Source: Janthinobacterium fluminis
Lineage (GTDB): Bacteria; Pseudomonadota; Gammaproteobacteria; Burkholderiales; Burkholderiaceae_D
Reading direction: 5' to 3'
DNA length: 64,000 bases
Assembly (NCBI RefSeq): GCF_028595325.1
Contig: NZ_JAQQXR010000005.1
Coordinates: 434,001-498,000, forward strand
Part shown: piece after piece, positions 9,186-18,124 of the stretch
How positions within the stretch are numbered: position 1 is the stretch's first letter
How the letters are laid out: the number at the start of each line of letters is the position of its first letter
The notes under the pieces: generated by a model
Database searches by the model: none
Told to the model about the DNA's origin: nothing
What the model saw: only the letters and a program-made list of their open reading frames with translations
Made by a program: the position numbers and the translations under genes

Positions 9186-9920
9186 CTAGGTTTCGCCCTG
9201 GAACTGGCCGGCGCGGTAGGTCAGCACCAGCGTGTCGCGGTGGCCGGCGGCGCCGCTCGGCTGGATGGGCGTCGATTCGTGGATCACGGCGGCGTCGTCG
9301 AGCAGCAGCAGCGACCACGGCTCGGTCAGCGTGAAGCGCTTGCCGTTCGGGCCGTCGGCCTCGAAGATGCGCGTCTCGCCGCCCTTGACCTGGTGGCGCC
9401 CGACCAGCAGCACGGCGACGAAGTCGACGCCGTCGCGGTGGGCGCCCTCGGGCGTCGGCCGGCCGATGCCGTCGGTGGTGTCGATGCGGAACTGGTGCGC
9501 CTCGATGAACCAGGGTTGCTCGCCCTTGACGCGCGAGCAGACCCGGCCCAGCCCGCGCAGCAATTGCCGCCAGGCGGGGCGGGCGGCGATCTCCGCCTCG
9601 ACCGGCTCGAACAGGCGGTGCATGCCGCCGTGCAGGGCGTTGTATTCGAGCGGCTGCCAGTGGGCGCGGTGCGGCGTCTGCCGCAGCGCCGCGCCGTCCT
9701 GGACGAAGCAGGAGTGGCGGCGGCGCCGGTAGCGGCCGCCGTCCTTCAGGTAGTTGTCCGGCGGCAGAGCGTCCCAGCTGGGCACCAGGGCGGCCAGCTC
9801 GGCCGGCGCGCAGCCGGCCAGGGCGCAGACGTCCTGCGCGCGCAGGACGGCATAACCGTCGCTGCGCAGCGCCTCGACGAGGTGGTCGGGGGCGGTGAAA
9901 ATCGGTGCGGAAGTAGTCAT
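9186..9920 (-). CDS. 2-oxoglutarate/Fe(II)-dependent dioxygenase family protein
   Basis: About 244 residues. The segment EAHQFRIDTT, then PTPEGAHRDGVDFVAVLLVGR (iron ligands His and Asp in HRDG) and the later GGETRIFEADG, resembles the 2OG-Fe dioxygenase family PF10014, which includes free amino-acid hydroxylases; a distal His appears in DDAAVIHESTPI. The ATG at 9920 is preferred over an in-frame TTG 30 bases upstream. It lies downstream of the TonB receptor on the same strand and may end that operon. Substrate unknown; an amino-acid or siderophore-precursor hydroxylase is a guess. Confidence 0.75.
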   Translation of the reverse strand: MTTSAPIFTAPDHLVEALRSDGYAVLRAQDVCALAGCAPAELAALVPSWDALPPDNYLKDGGRYRRRRHSCFVQDGAALRQTPHRAHWQPLEYNALHGGMHRLFEPVEAEIAARPAWRQLLRGLGRVCSRVKGEQPWFIEAHQFRIDTTDGIGRPTPEGAHRDGVDFVAVLLVGRHQVKGGETRIFEADGPNGKRFTLTEPWSLLLLDDAAVIHESTPIQPSGAAGHRDTLVLTYRAGQFQGET

Positions 9921-9995
9921 CGTTACGCCAGGCAGTGGTGGGTATTGCAATATTCTACGACGCCACGGCGCAACCGTGGGCCGGGCCGCGCCGCT

Positions 9996-12038
9996 TTAGA
10001 AGTTTTTCACCAGCGTCAGGCGCAGCGAGCGCGATTCCAGCGGGTGGAAATGGACGTCCTCGACCGGCTCCGCCTCGCCCTTCAGGCGCGAGGCGTAGAA
10101 GTAGTCGATGGCCGAAGCGCGCCGGTTGCTCAGGTTGAAGGCCTCCAGTTCGACGCGCAAGTCCCTGTCGATGCGATAGCCGATGCGGCCGTTCAGCGTC
10201 AGGCTGGGCGCCGAGCGCACGCGGTTGTCCTCGGTCAGCGGGCGCGGGCCGAAATAGCGCAGGCGCAGCGCGCCCGAATACGGCCCCAGCTTGTCGACCG
10301 TCAGCGCCAGTTGCGCCACGCCCTCGACGGCGCCGGGGATGAAGCGGCCGGCCGGGTCGGCGTCGCGCGAACGGGCGCGCGCGTAGGCCAGGTCGAGGTC
10401 GACCGACAGCCAGCTGCTGGCCTTGTAGTAGCTGCTCAGCTCGATGCCGGTGCGCCGGCTCGGCCGGCCCGCCTCGGTGGCGCCGGCGTCGCCGACGAAG
10501 CGCAGCTCCGAATCGAAGTCGAGGCGGTACAGCGAGACGGCGCTTTGCAGGCCGGGCAGCCACTCGCTGCGCGCGCCCAGTTCGATGCCGCGCGAGCGCA
10601 CCAGCTGGGTCACCTTGTCGGCCGCCGCGCCGCTCTTCGGATCGATGTTGATGGTGGCGCCGCGGGCGTCGTTGCTGTGGAAGCCGTTGCCGACGTTGAC
10701 ATACAATTCGCTGCGCGCCCACGGTCCGAAGATCAGGCTCAGGCTGGGGCTGAGCAGGTGGTCGCCGGCCTTGCCGGAATTGGCCGCCAGGTCGCTGCGC
10801 ACGTCGCTGCGGTAGTGGTCCAGGCGGGCGCCGGCGACGCTGCGCACGCTGGCGTTCCAGCGCGTGCTGTTTTCCACATACAGGCCGACGCTGGTTTCGA
10901 CGATGTGGTCGGCGCGCGTCGTCGACAGGCGCCGCCGCGCCTGGGTGTTGTGCAAGCCGTTGAAGATATTGTCGTTTTGCAGCTGCACGCCGACGCTGGT
11001 GTCGGAGCGGCCCTCGTCCATGTGGCGGTGCCAGGTGTGGCTGGCGTTGACGCCGCTGGTGACGCGCCGGTCCGGCTGGGCGAACTGGTCGCCGCGCTGC
11101 GGGTCGTCGTTGAAATAGCTGAAGTTCGAATACAGGTCGAGCTGGTTGGCGATCACGTAGGCGCTGACCTTGTCCGAGCTGTCGTCGTCGCTGCGGCGCC
11201 ACGCGCCGGACAGGCTGTAGCGGTGCGCCTGGCCGCCGTCGCTGGGGTCGACCGTGTCGAAGCGGCCCAACTGGCCCCGCTCGACGGCGCGGCGGGGGAT
11301 CTGGTCGGTGGCGTTCCAGTGGGCGCGGTAGAACATCGCGCTGACGTTGAAGCCGTTGTTGGCGTAGCCCCGGCTGTAGCGCAGCACGCCGTTGAGTTTG
11401 CGGTACAGGTCGGGGTGGCTGAAGGGGCCGTCCGAGCGCAGCCCCTCCAGCGCGTACAGCACGCTGCCGGCGCCGGCGCCGGCGTCGACGCTGTCGGCCA
11501 GCAGCGCGCGGCCGTAGCCGTTCTGTCCGACGCCGACGCTGGCGACGCCGCGCGGCAGGCGGTTCGCGTACACCACGGCGGCCGTGCCGGCCGAGGCGAA
11601 GTCGCCGTCCTCGGCGGAGTAGGGGCCTTTTTTATAATCGAGGCGGGCCGTCAGTTCCGGGATCAGGAAGTTCAGGTCGGTCCAGCCCTGGCCGTGGCTG
11701 TGGCTGCGCTGGTTGACGGGCATCTCGTCGACGCTGGTGCGCAGATCGGTGCCGTGGTCGAGGTTGAAGCCGCGCAGGTAGAACTGGTTGGCCTTGCCTT
11801 CGCCGCTGTGCTGGCTGACGATCAGGCCGGGCGCCGCCTCCAGCATTTCGCCGGGCCGGTAGATGGTGCGCGCCTCCAGCTGCTTTTGCGTGACGCTGCC
11901 GGCGTTGGCGGAGTCGGCCACGCCCAGCTGGCTGCCGCGCGAGCCTTCGACCAGCACGCGCGGCAGCACGGCGTCGTCGGCCGCGCAGGTGGAATGGATA
12001 ATCAGCGCGGCCAGCGCGCAACGGGTGGGATGGGACAT
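9996..12038 (-). CDS. TonB-dependent outer-membrane receptor
   Basis: 680-residue receptor with signal peptide, a plug domain (about residues 40-150, with EMLEAAPGLIVSQHSGEGKANQFYLRG-type sequence) and a 22-strand-type barrel ending in the aromatic C-terminus LTLVKNF. Imports large ligands using TonB energy. It follows the M1 peptidase and the DUF6702-like gene on the same strand, which suggests uptake of a peptide or metal complex rather than a classical siderophore. No Fur-like box was noticed upstream of this operon. Ligand unknown. Confidence 0.88.
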   Translation of the reverse strand: MSHPTRCALAALIIHSTCAADDAVLPRVLVEGSRGSQLGVADSANAGSVTQKQLEARTIYRPGEMLEAAPGLIVSQHSGEGKANQFYLRGFNLDHGTDLRTSVDEMPVNQRSHSHGQGWTDLNFLIPELTARLDYKKGPYSAEDGDFASAGTAAVVYANRLPRGVASVGVGQNGYGRALLADSVDAGAGAGSVLYALEGLRSDGPFSHPDLYRKLNGVLRYSRGYANNGFNVSAMFYRAHWNATDQIPRRAVERGQLGRFDTVDPSDGGQAHRYSLSGAWRRSDDDSSDKVSAYVIANQLDLYSNFSYFNDDPQRGDQFAQPDRRVTSGVNASHTWHRHMDEGRSDTSVGVQLQNDNIFNGLHNTQARRRLSTTRADHIVETSVGLYVENSTRWNASVRSVAGARLDHYRSDVRSDLAANSGKAGDHLLSPSLSLIFGPWARSELYVNVGNGFHSNDARGATINIDPKSGAAADKVTQLVRSRGIELGARSEWLPGLQSAVSLYRLDFDSELRFVGDAGATEAGRPSRRTGIELSSYYKASSWLSVDLDLAYARARSRDADPAGRFIPGAVEGVAQLALTVDKLGPYSGALRLRYFGPRPLTEDNRVRSAPSLTLNGRIGYRIDRDLRVELEAFNLSNRRASAIDYFYASRLKGEAEPVEDVHFHPLESRSLRLTLVKNF

Positions 12039-12101
12039 GGTGGTGGACTCGGGTTGAAAGTGCTTGCTGCCTTGGCGGAGCGGCGGGGCCGGACCGCGGG
12101 G

Positions 12102-12596
12102 TCAGCGCAGGGCCTGGGGGCCGCTGCTTTTATCGAAAAAGAAAGATTGTACTGCGCCGCCGCCGCGCACGTTGACGGTATTTTTCTGCGCCGCGAGGAA
12201 GTCCGTCAACACCTGGTTGTCGATCAGCGTGCCGGGCGCGAGCTGGCTGCGTTCGAGCTCCTGGAACACGACGATGTTGTCGGCGTCGAGCTGCAGGCCG
12301 ATCCAGCGCGGCGCCAGGCGGGCGCCGTGCGGCGCGACGATGGCGAAGCGCTGTTCCACGTAGCGGCGCAGCAGCAGCGCGTCCTCGGCGTCGCTGAGGT
12401 CGAAGCGGCGCTGGTACAGATTGGCCAGCAGCGCCTCGACGTCGTGGGCCGTGTAGGTGTGGACGATCTCGGTGCTGCCGCTGGCGGCGTTGAAGCTGAC
12501 GTCGGCCATCCCCATGTGGTAGTTGTGGGCGGCGGCGGAAGCGCCCCAGCACAGCAGGGCGGCGGCCAGGGCGCGCCTGAGCGCGTGCCGCCTCAT
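12102..12596 (-). CDS. DUF6702-like secreted protein
   Basis: 164 residues with an N-terminal signal sequence (cleavage near SAAAHN). The body (HNYHMGMADVSFN..., EIVHTYTAHDVEALL, YLE-like strand, LTDFLAAQKNTVNV) matches my recollection of DUF6702, a short periplasmic beta-rich family. ATG overlaps the stop of the M1 peptidase gene as ATGA, so the two are translationally coupled. Proteins of this type are known beside M1 peptidases. Function unknown. Confidence 0.7.
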   Translation of the reverse strand: MRRHALRRALAAALLCWGASAAAHNYHMGMADVSFNAASGSTEIVHTYTAHDVEALLANLYQRRFDLSDAEDALLLRRYVEQRFAIVAPHGARLAPRWIGLQLDADNIVVFQELERSQLAPGTLIDNQVLTDFLAAQKNTVNVRGGGAVQSFFFDKSSGPQALR

Positions 12597-14962
12597 TCCG
12601 CCGCGCCGTCGCGCGCCGGCGCGCCCTTCGGCCGCAGCGGCGTCTTGAACTCCTTCATCAAGTCGCCCTTGCTGCGGTCCGTCTTGAACAGCTCCAGCCG
12701 CGACGGCGTCACCTTGCGCGGCCAGGCGTTGTTGTTGACGTCGATGTCGGCCGTCTCCCAGTAGGGGTCTTGCACCAGGCCGACCATCGGCTCGTCGGTG
12801 ACGATCAGCTTGGTGATTTTCTTCGGCGAGTAGCGCCACACCTCGGCCGGCACTTTTTCCAGGTATTTCTTGCCGCTTTTGAGCTCGATTTCCAGCAGCA
12901 GCGGCATCACCAGCCCGCCCAGGTTGGAGAAATCGACGAGGTACAGGTGCTTGCCCTGCGCCAGCAGGGATTTTTCCCACGGCTCCAGCCCGTCCAGCGC
13001 GGCGTGGTACTGGTTGCGGTCCTTGTTGGTGACGGTGAAGTCGTCGTGCTCGTTATAGAAATCCTTCAGCTCCGGATGCTGCTCCAGGCGCCGCGGCATG
13101 CCCTTGTTGCGGCGCGCCGTCACCGACTCCGGCTCGGCGTCGCGCTGGGCCTTTTTCCAGGCTTTTTCCGTCTCCGGATTCTTGCTGCTGACGCCGTACT
13201 CGCTGATGCCGTCGACGCTGATGTCGACGGCGTCGGTGGTGTAGAACCAGCCGCGCCAGAACCAGTCCAGGTCGGTGCCCGAGGCGTCCTCGATGGTGCG
13301 GAAGAAGTCGGCCGGGGTCGGGCGCTTGAACTTCCAGCGCTGCGCGTACTCGCGGAAGGCGAAGTCGAACAGCTCGCGGCCGAGGATGGTTTCGCGCAGG
13401 ATGTTCAAGGCCGCCGCCGGCTTGGCGTAGGCGTTGTTGCCGAACTGTAGCAGCGACTCCGAATTCGTCATGATCGGCACCTGGTCGCGGCTGCGCATGT
13501 AGTCGACGATGGTGCGCGGCTCGCCGCGCGAGGCCGGGTAGTGCTCCTCCCACGCCTGCTCGGCCAGGTACTGCACGAAGGTGTTCAAGCCCTCGTCCAT
13601 CCAGCTCCACTGGCGCTCGTCGGAGTTGATCACCATCGGGAAGTAGTTATGCCCGACCTCGTGGATGATGACGCCGATCAGGCCGTACTTGGCGCGCTTC
13701 GAATACGTCAGCTCGCCCGTCTTCTTGTCCTTCGTCGGGCGCGGGCCGTTGAAGGAGATCATCGGATACTCCATGCCGCCGACCGGGCCGTTGACGGAAA
13801 TGGCGGTCGGATAGGGGTAGTCGATGCTGTACTTGTTGTACTGCTCGATGGTGTGGAGGATGGCCTGGGTGCTGTAGCGCTCCCACAGCGGATTGCCCTC
13901 CTTCGGATAGAAGGACATCGCCATCAGCTTGCTGCCGCCCTTGTCGTAGCCCTGCGCGTCCCAGATGAACTTGCGGCTCGACGCCCAGGCGAAATCGCGC
14001 ACATTGCTGGCCTTGAAATGCCAGGTCTTCTGCGCGCCGCTGCGGGATTTCTCGGCCGCCTCGGCCTCCTTCTGGGTGACGATCAGCACCGGCGCGGCGG
14101 CCGTGCGGGCGCGGGCCAGGCGCTCGCGCTGGGCCGCGCTGAGCACCTCGTCGGGATTCTGCAGCTCGCCCGTGCTGGCGACGATATGGTCGGCCGGCAC
14201 GGTCAGGCGGATGTCGTAGTCGCCGAACTCCAGCGTGAACTCGCCCGAGCCGAGGAACTGCTTGTGCTGCCAGCCGGCGGCGTCGTAATACGCGGCCATG
14301 CGCGGGAACCACTGCGCCACCTCGAACAGCGCGTTCTTGTCGTCCTCGAAATACTCGTAGCCGGCGCGCCCGCCCAGCACCTTCTGCTCGTTGATCTGGT
14401 ACTGCCAGTCGACGCTGAAACTGAGGCGCTGGCCCGGCTTCAGCGGCGCCGGCAAGTCGATCCGCATCATGGTCTGGTTGATGACGTGGCGCAGCGGCTG
14501 GCCGGCGCCGTCGCGCACCGCCTTGATCTGGAAACCGCCCTCGGAGGCGCGTCCGGCCAGGATGTTGCGCAAACCCTCGAACTTCATGCCATCCTCGTCG
14601 CTCTTCGCCTTCGCCCAGGCCTGGCGCGACGGCGCCGTCATCACGCGGCGCGCGTCGGAATCGGGTTTATAGATGTTCTGGTCCAGCTGCAGCCACAGAT
14701 AGCCGAGCGTGTCGGGCGAATGGTTGTGATAGGTGATCTGGGCGCTGCCGCTGATCTGGCGCTTCGCCTCGTCGAGGGTGGCGCGTATCGCATAGTCGGC
14801 GCGTTGCTGCCAATAGGCGTGGCCGGGGGCGCCGGACGCCGTGCGGTAGATGTTCGGCGTCGGCAGCAACTCTTCGAGCTGGCGGAACTTGTCGTCGAAG
14901 GGCTCGGCGGCAAACGCGGACATCGTCAAAAAAACGGCGGCAAAGCTGATCGGCAAACGCAT
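12593..14962 (-). CDS. M1-family metallopeptidase (gluzincin aminopeptidase), secreted
   Basis: Zinc peptidase of about 789 residues with a signal peptide (FAAVFLTMSAFAAEP). The zinc motif HEVGH begins at His434 and the third ligand lies in the following WMDEGLNTF; the substrate motif reads GGMEYP instead of the classical GAMEN. Two possible starts exist: GTG at 14971 and ATG at 14962; the ATG is preferred because AGG lies at a better distance and the signal peptide stays typical. First gene of the peptidase / DUF6702 / TonB-receptor operon, which suggests periplasmic processing of an imported or secreted peptide. Confidence 0.85.
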   Translation of the reverse strand: MRLPISFAAVFLTMSAFAAEPFDDKFRQLEELLPTPNIYRTASGAPGHAYWQQRADYAIRATLDEAKRQISGSAQITYHNHSPDTLGYLWLQLDQNIYKPDSDARRVMTAPSRQAWAKAKSDEDGMKFEGLRNILAGRASEGGFQIKAVRDGAGQPLRHVINQTMMRIDLPAPLKPGQRLSFSVDWQYQINEQKVLGGRAGYEYFEDDKNALFEVAQWFPRMAAYYDAAGWQHKQFLGSGEFTLEFGDYDIRLTVPADHIVASTGELQNPDEVLSAAQRERLARARTAAAPVLIVTQKEAEAAEKSRSGAQKTWHFKASNVRDFAWASSRKFIWDAQGYDKGGSKLMAMSFYPKEGNPLWERYSTQAILHTIEQYNKYSIDYPYPTAISVNGPVGGMEYPMISFNGPRPTKDKKTGELTYSKRAKYGLIGVIIHEVGHNYFPMVINSDERQWSWMDEGLNTFVQYLAEQAWEEHYPASRGEPRTIVDYMRSRDQVPIMTNSESLLQFGNNAYAKPAAALNILRETILGRELFDFAFREYAQRWKFKRPTPADFFRTIEDASGTDLDWFWRGWFYTTDAVDISVDGISEYGVSSKNPETEKAWKKAQRDAEPESVTARRNKGMPRRLEQHPELKDFYNEHDDFTVTNKDRNQYHAALDGLEPWEKSLLAQGKHLYLVDFSNLGGLVMPLLLEIELKSGKKYLEKVPAEVWRYSPKKITKLIVTDEPMVGLVQDPYWETADIDVNNNAWPRKVTPSRLELFKTDRSKGDLMKEFKTPLRPKGAPARDGAAE

Positions 14963-15074
14963 GGGTCGCACCCTGATATTAACTTGGAGAAATAGAAACC
15001 TTATTCTAAACTCAAGTCAAGCCGGCATGTTCGACCAAATTGTAATTTGTATAGACGGATAGTGAAGGGGGGCG

Positions 15075-15530
15075 TCAAACGCTCTGCATCAGGCTGGCGC
15101 GCAGCGCGTTCAACTGATTCTTCATGCTGACGACATCGTCGGCATTGCAGCGGGTGGCGCCGAGGATGGCCTCGGGCAGCAGGGCCGCGTCGGCGCGCAT
15201 CCGGTCGCCCTTGGCCGTGAGCGAAATAATCACCTGGCGCTCGTCGCTGACGGCGCGCACGCGGGTAATCAGCTCGGCCTGCTCCATGCGCTTCAACAGC
15301 GGCGTCAGCGTGGCCGAATCGAGGAACAGGCGCTCGCCGACCTCGGACACGGTCAGATCATTATTCTCCCACAACACCATCATCACCAGATACTGCGAAT
15401 ACGTCAGGCCCAACTGGCGCAACAGCTTGCGGTACAACTTACTCATCGCCAGCGACGTCGAGTACAGCGCAAAGCACAACTGGCCGTCCAGGCGCGGCAC
15501 CTGATGCAGGGGGTTCGGTTTCGTCTCCAT
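15075..15530 (-). CDS. MarR-family regulator, OhrR-like
   Basis: 151-residue winged-helix repressor. The N-terminal [24 protein letters not shown] and [14 protein letters not shown] closely follow OhrR proteins, where the Cys of LCFALY is the organic-peroxide sensor. DNA-binding region [22 protein letters not shown]. No ohr gene is beside it; the divergent neighbour is a sensor kinase behind a repeat. A 12-bp perfect palindrome lies just upstream. OhrR-like sensing is inferred from the conserved Cys; MarR membership is firm. Confidence 0.88.
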   Translation of the reverse strand: METKPNPLHQVPRLDGQLCFALYSTSLAMSKLYRKLLRQLGLTYSQYLVMMVLWENNDLTVSEVGERLFLDSATLTPLLKRMEQAELITRVRAVSDERQVIISLTAKGDRMRADAALLPEAILGATRCNADDVVSMKNQLNALRASLMQSV

Positions 15531-15543
15531 CCGCCCAGTATAT

Positions 15544-15555
15544 ATAGCGCGCTAT
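15544..15555. promoter_or_regulatory. likely operator of the OhrR-like MarR regulator
   Basis: Perfect palindrome ATAGCGCGCTAT, 13 bases upstream of the regulator's start codon. Position and symmetry suit autoregulation by a dimeric MarR protein. Binding is inferred. Confidence 0.45.
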
Positions 15556-15573
15556 TCAATTGCAAGCAACAAT

Positions 15574-15644
15574 GGGGTCAGGTCTAGACATGGCGGTTTC
15601 GTCGCGATGGCAATCGAAAAACCGCCATGTCTAGACCTGACCCC
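15574..15644. repeat. inverted repeat of the GGGGTCAGGTCTAGACATGG family
   Basis: Two 26-bp perfect arms (15574-15599 and 15619-15644) beginning GGGGTCAGGTCTAGACATGG and ending in its complement, around a 19-base spacer. It sits between the divergent marR and CHASE-kinase genes. The same arm occurs several times at 41667-41960, so it is a dispersed REP-like element. Confidence 0.85.
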
Positions 15645-15745
15645 AATAGTGCTTTTTTGCAATTTGTCATGTTATAGTCGTTTCACTACGGTTGGCTGGA
15701 GCGCATGGCAGCCGATTTTTTTCCTGACCCAGCGGGGGTGAAATA

Positions 15746-18124
15746 GTGCGCGGACACGGATATCTGGCTTTTGTTGTCGGGATTTGCACGACTGTGTGGA
15801 TTTGTTTGCTTGTGATGGATGTGCAGGATAGGCAAATCAGCGCCAATTTCCAGCGCGACAGCGAGAAGATCGCGCACGATACCCGCCTGCGGCTGCAAAC
15901 GTATTTCGATGTGCTGCTCAGCGTGAAGGCCATGCATGCCGTCGGCGACGGCGTAGGCCGCGCGCAACTGGCGCGCTTCATCGGCGAGTTGAAGCTGACG
16001 CAGCGCTACCCCGGCTTCCAGGCGATCCAGTTCGTGCGCCGGGTGCCCGGCGCCGGCCTCGACGCCTACGCGGCGGCCGTGCGCGCCGATGCCAGCATCA
16101 GCCCGGGCGGCTATCCCCGTTTCAAGGTCCACCCGGCGGTGGCCCGCGACGAGCATTTCGTCATCGATTTTTCCGAGCCGATGCAGGGCAACGAAAACGC
16201 CTTCGGCCTTGACTTGGCGGCGCTGCCGCTGCATGCGCGGGCGCTGGAAATGGGCCGCGACAGCGGCGCGATCATCGCCACCGAGCGCATCGCGCTGGTG
16301 CAGGACGCCAGCGGCGAGCCGGGCTTTGTCGCGCGCGCCCCCGTGTACCGCAGCGGCCTGCCGCTCGACACGGTGGCGCAGCGGCAGGCCGCGCTGAGCG
16401 GTTTCGTCGCCATCGTTTTCCGCGTCAATAATCTGATGCGCGAGGTGGTCGACGCGAAGATGCTGCCGCATATGGCGCTGCGCATCCACGACGGCGGTTA
16501 TGCCGGCGACGGGGCGGGCCGGGTGTTGCTAATGTATGACAGCGCCAACCAGCCGGGAGGCGGCGCCGGCGGCGCGGCGCTGCCGCAACTGCGCGCGCGC
16601 GCCAGCGTTAACGTCGGCCAGCGCCAGTGGCAGTTGACGTTCAGCGCTTACGACGGCAGCCGTTACGGCCGCAACCGCGCCGTCATCGCCGTCATCGGCG
16701 GCGCCGGCGCCATCATCAGCGCCCTGATCGCGGCGCTGATGCTGACCTCGCAGCGGCGCCGCGCCCTGGCCGATACGCTCAGCGCGACGCTGCACGAGCA
16801 GCGCGCTTTCCAGGATAGCGCCATCGTCGGCATCGGCCTGTTCTCGGGCGGCTTCATCCTGCGCTGCAACCGCGGCCTGGAGGAGATGATGGGTTACCGG
16901 CCGGGCGAGTTGAACGGGCTGCCGACCAGCGCGCTGCTGCCGCGCGCCGCGCTGGCGCAGGCCGACCCCTTCGATTGCGACGCGGACGGCCAGGGCCGGC
17001 GCGGCGAGCTGCAACTGGTGTGCAAGGTGGGGACGCCGCTGTGGTGCATGATCAACGGCAAGGCGCTCGACCCGGACAATCCGGCCAAGGGCTGCATCTG
17101 GGTGATTCACGACGTCAGCGACCGCAAGCGCGCCGAGGCGGCCCTGCTCGACGCCCGCGACGGCCTACAGCACAGCGTCGCCGAGCTGGAGCAGCAGACC
17201 GCCAATGTCGAGGCGGCGCGCGACGACCTGGCGGCCGTGCTGGCGACGCTGAAACAGGCGCAGAACAATCTGATCACGTCGGAAAAAATGGCCTCGCTCG
17301 GCTCGCTGGTGGCGGGCATCGCGCACGAGCTCAACACGCCGATCGGCAACAGCCTGTTGACGGCCACGGCCTTGCAAGACATCGTTTGCGACTTCGAGCG
17401 GCAGTTCGTCGACGGCGCCGTCAAGCGCTCGGCGCTGCTGGCCTACCTGGCCGACACCAAGCAGGCTTGCGCCATCATGGCCGGCTCGCTGGCGCGGGCG
17501 GCCGACCTGATCACCTCCTTCAAACAAGTCGCCGTCGACCAGACCAGCGACCAGCGGCGCAGCTTCGACCTCGACGAGGTGCTGCGCGACACGCTGGCGA
17601 CCTACGCGGCGCAGCTGCGCCGCGCCAACTGCGAAGTGCGCGTCGACGTGCCGCGCCGGCTGCGCTTCGAATCGTATCCGGGCAGCGTAGGCCAGGTGCT
17701 CAGCAACCTGATCAACAACACCCTGCTGCACGCCTTCGAGGGCCGCGCCAGCGGCGTCATCACCATCCGCGCCACGGCGGCCGAGAACGGCCAGGTGAGG
17801 CTGCTGTTCGCCGACGACGGCGTCGGCATGGCGCCGAAAACGCTGCACCAGGTGTTCGACCCCTTCTTCACCACCAAGATGGGGCAGGGCGGCTCAGGGC
17901 TGGGCATGAATATCGTCTACAACATCGTCACCGGCATGCTGAAGGGGCGCATCGAGATCCAGTCCGAAGCGGGGCGCGGCACCAGCGTCACGCTGACGCT
18001 GCCGACGACGGCGCCGGAGCACAGCCAGGAAAGCGCCGACGAGCTGCTGGGGACAGACCACGATTTCCGGGGAATATTCCCCGAAAATCGTGGTCTGTCC
18101 CCGGCTGTGCGCTGTCCGGCTTAG
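15746..18124 (+). CDS. CHASE-domain sensor histidine kinase
   Basis: 792-residue membrane kinase. A helix near residues 7-27, a periplasmic CHASE-type domain (about 60-270, with YPGFQAIQFVRRVP), a second helix near 312-336, a PAS domain (about 350-470), a coiled coil, then an HPK4-like kinase core with H527 in GSLVAGIAHELNTPIGN, N box SNLINNTLLHAFEG and GGSGLGMNIVYNIV. GTG start with GGGGGTG upstream. No receiver domain or partner regulator is adjacent. The last 25 or so codons run through a 54-bp palindromic repeat, so the C-terminal tail is probably repeat-derived. Confidence 0.87.
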   Translation: MRGHGYLAFVVGICTTVWICLLVMDVQDRQISANFQRDSEKIAHDTRLRLQTYFDVLLSVKAMHAVGDGVGRAQLARFIGELKLTQRYPGFQAIQFVRRVPGAGLDAYAAAVRADASISPGGYPRFKVHPAVARDEHFVIDFSEPMQGNENAFGLDLAALPLHARALEMGRDSGAIIATERIALVQDASGEPGFVARAPVYRSGLPLDTVAQRQAALSGFVAIVFRVNNLMREVVDAKMLPHMALRIHDGGYAGDGAGRVLLMYDSANQPGGGAGGAALPQLRARASVNVGQRQWQLTFSAYDGSRYGRNRAVIAVIGGAGAIISALIAALMLTSQRRRALADTLSATLHEQRAFQDSAIVGIGLFSGGFILRCNRGLEEMMGYRPGELNGLPTSALLPRAALAQADPFDCDADGQGRRGELQLVCKVGTPLWCMINGKALDPDNPAKGCIWVIHDVSDRKRAEAALLDARDGLQHSVAELEQQTANVEAARDDLAAVLATLKQAQNNLITSEKMASLGSLVAGIAHELNTPIGNSLLTATALQDIVCDFERQFVDGAVKRSALLAYLADTKQACAIMAGSLARAADLITSFKQVAVDQTSDQRRSFDLDEVLRDTLATYAAQLRRANCEVRVDVPRRLRFESYPGSVGQVLSNLINNTLLHAFEGRASGVITIRATAAENGQVRLLFADDGVGMAPKTLHQVFDPFFTTKMGQGGSGLGMNIVYNIVTGMLKGRIEIQSEAGRGTSVTLTLPTTAPEHSQESADELLGTDHDFRGIFPENRGLSPAVRCPA
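18049..18102. repeat. 54-bp palindromic REP-like element inside the kinase 3' end
   Basis: Near-perfect palindrome: left arm starts GGGGACAGACCACGATTTCC and the right arm ends GGTCTGTCCCC, centre GGGGAATATTCCCC, one mismatch (a G-U pair in RNA). It lies inside the kinase coding frame, 20 bases before its stop and next to the convergent dioxygenase stop; as RNA it could also act as a hairpin between the convergent genes. Confidence 0.8.

Noticed and set aside
9240-12764. A 1174-codon open frame on the plus strand opposite the TonB receptor.
   Set aside because: It runs antisense to well-supported genes, is low-complexity in Ala, Val, Gln and Arg, and is a by-product of GC-rich codon use. Similar long antisense frames occur throughout the window.
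14963-14971. GTG start for the M1 peptidase three codons upstream.
   Set aside because: The ATG at 14962 has the better-placed AGG; the difference is three residues and not decisive.
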